A stretch of 64,000 nucleotides of DNA, taken from Lytechinus pictus (taxonomy: Eukaryota > Echinodermata > Echinoidea > Temnopleuroida > Toxopneustidae). Location of the stretch: contig NC_087249.1 of NCBI RefSeq assembly GCF_037042905.1, positions 38,439,401 through 38,503,400 on the forward strand, read 5' to 3'. This document shows positions 56,573-64,000 of the stretch, piece by piece. The translations under genes were made by a program, and so were the position numbers. How positions within the stretch are numbered: the first letter of the stretch is position 1; each line of letters opens with the position of its first letter. The notes beneath the pieces were generated by a model. That model worked only from the letters and a program-made list of their open reading frames with translations, made no database searches and had not been told where the DNA came from.

Positions 56573-56769
56573 ATGTCGAACTATTATTATTTACAAATAA
56601 TGAAGTATTACTTGGAATTATATATAAATAATTAGAAATGATATTTTATATAATAGTAGTTATTTACAAATAAAATGTAAATTATATATAAATAATAGTT
56701 ATTATTTAATAAATAATGATTATATAACAAATAATTGTTCTATATAATATTGGTACATTCGGCGCCTCA

Positions 56770-57598
56770 TAAATATGCACGCAAAATAGCGCTACACGTA
56801 CACTCTACTCAAACGTGATATACCGGCATCCATGAATTTCATAATAGCTATACAAAATAAACGCGTTTTGGCATACAAGGCTGACGCAATAGTGTATTGG
56901 TTCACGCACGTGGGGCTGGCCCTGATTTGGGGGCCCGGGTTTGGGGGATTGTGATCTTGAAAAAGTCAAAGAATTATTCTGTTAAATTTCATGTTTGAAA
57001 ATTCATATGATTTTATTGATGTTTTTGTTGGCATATATGGGCAAATGTGATGACGGAGTGGCCGGGACTGGGCACAGGCCCCCTCTCCCCTCTCTCCTGC
57101 CCCCCCCCCCCCGGGCGGAAATATCTCCCCAAAAGCCAAAGGTAGAGGGACAAGGGGCTGGAAAATTTGACAAGCCAAAAAAAAAGGTTATCTTATCACC
57201 CCAAATAAAACATTTCAACCAAAATAAATTTGACAATTGAGCAAAAAAAAAAGAAAAAAGGTTATTGCCCAAAAAGTAAGGTCTTCTCGTCAAAAATAAT
57301 GTTTTATTCCGATTTAGAATGATCAATTCTTTCCATCATAAAAGATTTAAAAAATAGTAGGGGGATATTTGATATTGTGTCCTCCCCGAGGTCCCCCTAC
57401 TATTTTGAGTAGGAGGGACGCGTCCCCCTGGAATTTCCGCCCATGCCCCCCCCCCCCCCCAAAAAAAAATGAAAATAAAAAACAACGAGGAGAGAGCTAG
57501 AGGCAATCCGGGAGCAGAGGAAGTAAAATAGGATATACAAAGAAAAAAATGAAAGTGCATGAGCCGGGGAAAAGGTGAGGAGTCCGGTACTCTATCAA
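56770..57598. other. Upstream flank beyond the palindrome
   Basis: Contains two C- or G-run segments (57095-57115, 57440-57460) and no supported gene. If the palindrome split the original HARS promoter from its exon, the ancestral promoter would lie here. Confidence 0.4.
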
Positions 57599-58013
57599 TA
57601 GCGCGTTTTCGCCCAGCGTCGTACGACGCTATCTACGACGTAGAACGATCTCTTGGTTCGTGCGTCCGTCGCGCTCAACTCTCGCTTGTAAGCAGTTTCG
57701 CAAATCGCTGAACGCGGCCGGATCGACCGGAAGTACGTAGACTGCATGACGTCACCACTACTAGGGAAAATCCCGCGCCCGCGCTCTATGAACTGGCTGT
57801 CGGCGCGCGCTCGATTTGATTACAAGCGATCTGATTGGCTGTTGACGGCTGTTGACAAATCCTACGTTCTAATGCGGACGCCCGCTAATTTGCGGAAGAA
57901 CCGTCCGTGATTTGAGCTCAAGAACGCTCGGGCCTCTGTTTCCATGGAAGTTGGCGATTTTTGCACACGACCCTTACGTTCTACGTCGTACGACGCTGGG
58001 CGAAAACGCGCTA
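57599..58013. mobile_element. 415-bp TIR element, GC-rich
   Basis: Ends TAGCGCGTTTTCGCCCAGCG and CGCTGGGCGAAAACGCGCTA, a perfect inverted repeat extending through CGTCGTACGACG and, with gaps, a TACGTCGTA/TACGACGTA-type block. The interior is strongly CpG-rich in an AT-rich setting. A 2-3-bp TA-type target site is possible but not certain. Confidence 0.88.
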
Positions 58014-58199
58014 ATAATATAAAGAGAGGGGGAAACTAGAAAGAAAGTATAAAAAAAGAGAAATAACGAGGTCAATGGAATATAGGCCGAGCTAGCCAAA
58101 ATATTGACAAAGAATAGCCTATGATAACAGAATAGGCCTACTTGAAATATTGGCCATAGGAGAAGGCGGATCATACTTTTTTTTTGTTGTTGCAAAGTT

Positions 58200-58765
58200 G
58201 CACATTGCGTTCAATCAGGCTTATCACTGAGCAAAATGCCGAAAATTTCACCAAAATCGGATAACAAATAACAAAGTTATTGAATTTTAAAGTTTAGCAA
58301 TATGTTGTGAAAACAGTCGTCATGAATATTCATTAGGTGGGCTGATGATGTCACATCTCCACTTGTTTTTTTGTATTTTATTATATGAAATTGGGTTTAT
58401 TCAAATTTTCTCCTCCAAGAACTAGAAAAATTGGATTGACGCAACTGATTTAGTGCATTAGATATTTATTGCTGCAACTTATTTCATTATAAGGGAGACA
58501 TATTATTCACACGTATGAAATAATGAAAAAAATATGATTTTATGTAATAACATATTTATAAGAAAACGGAAAGTGGGGATGTGACATCATCAGCCCACCT
58601 AATGAATATTCATGACGACTGTTTTTACAAAATATTGCGAAACTTTAAACTTCAACAACTTTATTATTTGTTATCCGATTTTGATGAAACTTTCGGCATT
58701 TTGCTCACTGAACTGTACTCTATGTCTTAAGATATAAATATTTTCAGCCCGGACCATCCCTTTAA
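58200..58765. mobile_element. TTAA-type palindromic MITE (third family)
   Basis: Right end GGACCATCCC followed by TTAA (58762-58765). The arms match over 150 bp or more: CACTGAGCAAAATGCCGAAA against TTTCGGCATTTTGCTCACTG, and GATGATGTCACATC against GATGTGACATCATC around the TGAATATTCAT core. The left terminus is truncated. Confidence 0.75.
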
Positions 58766-58779
58766 GGACTGTTTGCAGT

Positions 58780-59170
58780 GACCCGTGAAGAGGATTTCAT
58801 GCCAGCTCGAAGCGCATGCTGAAAATTTTTAAATTCCGACCTGAATTTTGGAAATTTTAAAACCTTTTCTAATTACCTGCAGGGTAGGTATCTAACTAAA
58901 TTATTGATGCGAGCGCGAAACGCGAGCTGAACATGTTTGATTTTTCCATCTGAAATCTAAACATTTCAAGCATTTTTTTTTAAATAAAGAAAAAGAGGTG
59001 TATTTAAATTAGTGATTAATGTGAGTGCGAAGCGCTGGCTGAAAGTTTTGACCATAACGGATCATATTTGAAGGACTGATTGTGTGAATTCACGTGAGGG
59101 GAATTAATCAAATTATGTGAGCGCGTAGCGCAAGCGGATATTTTTTTGGATATCATTCAGCATTTTTGTT
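58780..59170. repeat. GCGAGCGCGAAGCGCGAGC-type repeat block
   Basis: About four units in the opposite orientation to those at 12960-13880: GATGCGAGCGCGAAACGCGAGC, GTGAGTGCGAAGCGCTGGCT and GTGAGCGCGTAGCGCAAGCG, each followed by TGAAAATTTT-like text. Confidence 0.7.
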
Positions 59171-60344
59171 GTAATCGTGAATAGGATACCAAAGGTCACT
59201 CATGCATGGACGAGGGGGCGCTAGTTTACAGAACTATTAATAACTCAGGTACAGGTATACTAGCACATGTCTCAGCGAGATACGCATCCTATCAGTCTAT
59301 ATTCATTATTACAAAAAAAAAATGTAAAATGAAAAAAAGAGAAGAAAAAAAGAGAGAAGAATCCGTTAATTTTTATCATATTGATGTTAATGTTTATACC
59401 CCGGCCGCGACCAAAGTTTCTTAACCCTTGTCACGATAATATTGCATTTTTTCACATTCGTACAATTAAATTCAATAATCGTAATAATTAGTATTTTCCT
59501 TTAATTGTATAAAGGTGATAAATGGCTATAAGTCTTGGACGGTAATGTCTAAACAATATCAATCAGTACCAATGGTGCAATATGAAAATCTAGATTTATA
59601 GAAAATATCATTAAAAAACTGTCATTATTATTTACCCAGAATTAACTCCGCGTGCAAAGAGTTAAGAACAGAAACAATTAATGGCGTATCATCACGATAT
59701 ATAATACGTTTGTAACTTCCCAAACTGCAACAATATTGTAAAACCGAAGTAAATTTTGTTTGTTCGCTACGCTCGATCGCCTATATGAAATCAATATCAA
59801 TCATCTTTTACCTTCTCGGGCATGTTCCAACAATAGAATCAATGCAATGGTGTCTAGCGTGGTGTCATGAGAAATACAGACATATTTTTTTACTTCATTT
59901 ACGGTAATCCAATTGGAGGAGGAGGGGAGTGGGACCCCCTCTCTTTACTCAGGGACATTGTATGGCCTACAAACTTCCCTATCTATATATTTCAAATAAT
60001 TTTATTTAGATTAATCAGTAGGTAGAATTTTATTATGAAGATGGCATGAATGACAGCCAATTGCATGTTTTGGAAATTTAGTTTAGACTATTTTTCCAGA
60101 GAATATATTTTCAAAATCAATGAGTGAATCATTTTTTTGCTTAAAAACGAATGTCAATTTGTATGACTTTGTCCATTTTTTTTTCGTTTGGCACTATATA
60201 TGACCTATTACATTATTTTGATTATGACGCTGAAACAATAAAAAAATACACAGTTAAATTGGGCAAGATATTCATTAAAAAAACCCCTCTTTTGGATAGT
60301 TATATGAGAATGGGTTAACATGAATTGCTCGTTTTTGGATAAGG

Positions 60345-60512
60345 AAGAGTTGCACGGTGCGATGGTGCGCTATATTAGTGCCCTTTGGTAAGGCATTAAT
60401 CCTCATTACCAGGTCCTTCGGAGAGGACCTGAAGCCGTCGGTCCTCTGGTTGCTTGCTTACAAGCATGCTTTCTTAGCAATCAGGTAAAAAAATCCCAAT
60501 CAATCAATCAAT
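60345..60512 (+). repeat. SINE-like sequence with a CAATCAATC tail
   Basis: TTAGTGCCCTTTGGTAAGGCATTAATCC recalls the SINE phrase CCTTTGGCAAGGCATTTATC. It is followed by GAGGACCTGAAGCCGTCGGT and an AATCAATCAATCAATGG tail. Confidence 0.5.
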
Positions 60513-61100
60513 GGTACAATATTTTCGAAACAGAGCAAATTTGGAGATGATAAGTGACTTTTTAAAGCAATGTTACAGTATAAATCTGTATGGAATTAAC
60601 CAAGATCCACATAAAGTCTTTTAAAAATAAGTAGAGAAGCTTGAGGGATTTCGAATCTATCAGTTGGATTTCAATGTTGACACGTGCTAACATGAAGTTG
60701 TATACATAAAGTTATATATCTCTAAACAAAATATTTATGTTGCTACCAGTTACAGAGACACGCGTGTAATCTGCAAATAAAACAGAATTGATCGTATACT
60801 GAGGAACCCATCACAATGTTTGCTTTGACTTGAATATGTTGGAAAACCAATAAATGAATCATTCAGGCTCACCCAGCTTTCGTTACATCTGGTCACAGTT
60901 AGCAATATAATGCAAATTCCAGAACTTCCAATACTATTTCAAGAATCAGGACCGGTGTTTATAAAACCTATATAAGCATTTTTACAATTTACGAGTGCTC
61001 ACATGGTATTTGGAGAAAAAAATACATTTTTTAAGTAATGAAATTGACGATACTATGATAAACATAAATAATAATCAAGAATACACCTGAAAATGAAATG

Positions 61101-61107
61101 AAAAAAA
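61101..61107 (-). terminator. Pol III terminator of tRNA-Gln
   Basis: A run of seven T residues on the minus strand, 4 bp past the 3' end of the tRNA gene, as expected for RNA polymerase III. Confidence 0.85.
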
Positions 61108-61111
61108 TGTA

Positions 61112-61183
61112 AGGTCTTGCCGAGATTCGAACTCGGATCACAGGATTCAGAGTCCTGGGTGCTAACCGTTACACCACAAGACC
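61112..61183 (-). tRNA. tRNA-Gln (anticodon CTG)
   Basis: 72 nt on the minus strand. The acceptor stem GGTCTTG pairs with CAAGACC (discriminator T). D arm GTGTAACGGTTAGCAC with a good A box. Anticodon stem CAGGA/TCCTG around loop CTCTGAA (anticodon CTG). T arm CCGAG-TTCGAAT-CTCGG with B box GTTCGAATC. No intron, no encoded CCA, as in eukaryotic nuclear tRNA genes. It closely follows animal tRNA-Gln(CTG) in the D, anticodon and T arms; the acceptor stem pairing is fully Watson-Crick, so it should be functional. Confidence 0.97.
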
Positions 61184-61189
61184 TTGCTT

Positions 61190-64000
61190 GTGCGGGAGTC
61201 CTATCTTAATAATGATATAGTGTGTATTTGACGTTCTGTTGTACGTTGCGCTCATTTTCTCTGGATTCTGGTCGATTTTTTGCTTAATATATCCGCATCA
61301 AATCCAATTTCGTTACAAGCAACAAATCAATGTTTGATATCATGTATTAAACAGCCATAAAAGTTATTTTATTTTAGAAACAATTACTCATATCCTTATT
61401 AGGTGATGTGAGTTAGTTATATTGTTACTTCTTGGCCAATGAAATTGCCCGTTTATGATTCAATCATGCATAATTCATAAGTGGGTGCACCGTATACTGC
61501 ATGGCATACAGTTTTAGTGTGTGTTCACGTTGTATGCAATGGGATTGCTGCACAGACGAAGTTGGAGGTTGGAACTCACGACAAACCTACAATTTGAACT
61601 TGAAGAAAACCTTTATTACTCGATTCTTACATACTTGGAAGTTGTCCTGATAACCCATTTACTTTCAATCACCCTTCGTCTACGGAATTCTTCAAAGGAG
61701 GTATGTTGTGATTTCATACTTTTTTGGCAGACTACATTCAAGGGATATTATGGATACTTTGTACAGGGAGTCTAACCTTCAATTATGCGCTCCAGAGCGG
61801 AGGAGTGTATACGACCAGATTTTTTTTAACACCACTTGTTCGGAAAATAGTTTGTTTACTTTGTATAGGCAATAACACTGTTAACAGTGGGTGTGTCCCT
61901 GTTCCCCGTTCGCAATCCACTGTGGCATTACGTTTGTTTCAAAATTATATCACGATGATATACATGTATACATGTTTTTGTGATTGTGGTTATGACAAGT
62001 CTGCAGCAAAGCATATATTTGCAAGACGACAGTGACTCATTCTTTGCTCATTCATTCTGGCTGTTTCTTTGTATTCATTACTCATGCAGTGTGGACAAAC
62101 TGGTGTAAAACTAAAAAGTCCCCAACTCGCCCTATCCAATTTGCATTTGTGCAGAGCATTGAATCTACAACAGGCCTACACTCCTACAGTGCATGCAGCG
62201 TACATCAATGTTCACAGTGCATGACATACCAGAACTGAAGAAAGGGATGGGAATTATGTTATGGATTGAAGTATAGGGCCTATATTATTGGTTTTGATAT
62301 TATTATTAGTATAGTCTACTGTAAAATGAAGGAACAAATTTGGGAGTTTACAGTGTGCGTGTGGTAAACGTAAATTACTGGTATCAAATTTATTCAGAGA
62401 GCACATCTTCAGACTGGGCTCATCGATTTCTGTCTTTATTTCATAAAAATATATAAAAAGAACTGTACCAAAATAAAGATTATTATTCCGTTTTGGCCTG
62501 AAATGCACCAAAACGGGGAAAATAATCTTAAAAGGGGAAAAAACGGTGACTTCGGCTGTCGCACAACTTCACTTCCCTGTTTTATCCGAACTTAATACAT
62601 AAACATATGGCCATTGAGTCCCTGTACAGATTGAGCTAGAACTTCGGTTTCTGTATTTGGTGAGTGGAGCCAACGGAGTTCAGCGGAACAACCAACATTA
62701 ACAGAGACCGAAGCTTTTGGTCTATTGAGCCAGCAGAAATATAAGGAAATAACTTCAAATAAGTACCGCAAAAGGAATATCAGTCACAATTAAAGAACAA
62801 CTCAACAAGTTGTATCAGTTAGTGTTTTATTAAATACCGGTAATATTGGAGGATTTGGAACAGCACTGAATTACGACAAGTCTTTTCATTTTCATCCTTG
62901 GTTGGCTATTCTGGATTGACTATTAAAGGCCTACAACATGTACACAATATTTATAGCAGCAAATCAGAAAAATAAAAGGATATTAATAAGCTTGTGTTAT
63001 TTAGTTTAAAATATTGCCATTTATATGTTCTGCTTTCTTACAATCGTGATGTTGGGTGTAGAAATTATTTACATCCCACCGCTGCCACCAGTTAAAGAGA
63101 TTGATATGGGAGTCATACTGTATGCCCTGTTCTTGCAGTGCTATGCATAATAGGCCTTTATCATTATCCTTCCTATTGAATGTAGTTCGGGAAAACTCTT
63201 GACAACCACTTACAACTCCCACGCATATCCTTCTTCACTGGAAAACTCAAAGTCTTGGCAAAGACCCATTCTGGATTACAATTAAATTCATCAATTGGCA
63301 TGGCATGATGTCACTTTTCAGTCTTAGATTTTAGGTCCTGTTTTTTCTCAACTATATTATTGTACACACTGTACATTGAGACATAACCAGAAAAGCTTGT
63401 AGTATTAATTGGGGGCTGGTTGAGACTCAACAGAGGGTATACTATCACTATCAAAGTGCCGCAAATCACAAAAAAGCCAATAGTGCTCTACAAGGTAGAA
63501 TTCAGTCAGGAAATACTAGGGTTACACTCGAAGAGGTAGAAATTTAAACTGAACGCTCTATTGGTTGCCAATAAAGATTGTGTTTTTTTCTTACAACCCA
63601 TGGATGGTCATGCAAATGTGGCTTCTACAGCAATAAGTTGAGTCACTCCACTGAATTTATTTGAAACTTCTGTTTTAAAGTGCAGTTCAGTTTGAATCTG
63701 AAACAGAAAAAAAAGAGTAAAAAGTTGAAAATACACCCCAGGGACCAATGTTATTCTGGGAATAGAAGGGAAGGTGTGTATACCCTGGATGTTCAGTATG
63801 TTTTCTGCTCACTCAGTGCTATTGGTGGATGGAATGCACAATACCCTGGTGAAGTGGTTGACTGAATTTGAATTGATCTTTGTCTCGTTCCCTGCTGTGT
63901 GGACCAAAGATCCAGTCCTATTATCCCCAGCTCATTATTCAGTCAAACATTCTTCACAAGCTTTCAGATTTGTGTTGTCAAAAAGCACATTCTATTTTTG
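61190..64000. other. No supported gene
   Basis: Open frames at 61521-61775 (plus; a GTATGT donor follows RNSSKE at about 61699, so an exon is conceivable), 61724-62035 and 63001-63222 (minus) show no recognisable domain. No repeat structure stands out. Confidence 0.5.

Larger units (their letters stand above)
51705..56769. mobile_element. Giant AT-rich palindromic element with a duplicated right arm
   Basis: Left end TGAGGCGCCGAATGTACCAA at 51705; its inverse TTGGTACATTCGGCGCCTCA ends at 55487 and again at 56769. Layout: left AT array (51890-52490); a unique block (about 52490-53320) that recurs inverted at 53900-54760; a core with smaller palindromes (53330-53890); right AT array to 55487; then a second copy of the right arm (55492-56769, starting AATTCCGCCCGCCACTTCCG as at 54410). 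TA borders the outermost ends (GTA before, TAA after), which would fit a 2-bp duplication. No transposase found. The second right arm matches the left arm more completely than the first does. Confidence 0.88.

Noticed and set aside
61521-61775. Possible exon with a GTATGT donor after RNSSKE
   Set aside because: The peptide matches nothing I recognise and no partner exon is visible; kept only as a remark.

Overview
This window comes from the nuclear genome of an invertebrate animal. Genes are split by GT-AG introns, there is a eukaryotic tRNA gene, and the AT-rich non-coding space is packed with short inverted-repeat transposons, tRNA-derived SINEs, an LTR retrotransposon and a LINE fragment. 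The style of the repeats (TTAA-flanked palindromic MITEs, GCTCGCGCTTCGCGCTCGC-type repeats, CR1-like LINE tail) suggests a marine deuterostome, most likely an echinoderm such as a sea urchin. That taxonomic call is inference.

Two protein-coding genes can be read with confidence, both on the minus strand. (1) Positions 2189-6992 hold the first three coding exons (154 residues) of a secreted cholinesterase/carboxylesterase-type alpha/beta hydrolase. The catalytic serine and C-terminal part lie beyond the left edge. (2) Positions 21837-51671 hold a complete 12-exon cytosolic-type histidyl-tRNA synthetase. The splice sites join in frame to give 516 residues with a WHEP domain, class II motifs 1-3, both HisRS signatures and the anticodon-binding domain. 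A tRNA-Gln(CTG) gene lies at 61112-61183 on the minus strand.

The rest is mobile DNA. A decayed LTR retrotransposon (7456-11920) sits about 460 bp upstream of the esterase start. It keeps gag, zinc-knuckle and protease remnants in three frames, lacks reverse transcriptase, and carries two nested DNA transposons. hAT-like and other TIR elements, a LINE tail and tandem repeats fill 12-16 kb. A 2.4-kb near-perfect palindrome is at 17-19.4 kb. The HARS introns hold many insertions, some with clear target-site duplications (26576-28381, 34715-36442) and one a 5.3-kb palindrome (38739-44068). A third giant palindrome (51705-55487, with an extra right arm to 56769) begins only 33 bp upstream of the HARS start codon. 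Its arms carry arrays of a 31-bp unit, each containing a 16-bp perfect palindrome.

The most interesting points are the transposon terminus sitting where the HARS promoter or 5' UTR should be, with a TATA-like sequence at a usable distance; small duplications of an exon 3' end plus its splice donor in both genes, one differing only at synonymous sites; and the duplicated, unequal right arm of the AT-rich palindrome. No operon, CRISPR array or prokaryote-style system is present. 'How the genes work together' does not apply beyond two unrelated neighbouring genes on the same strand.
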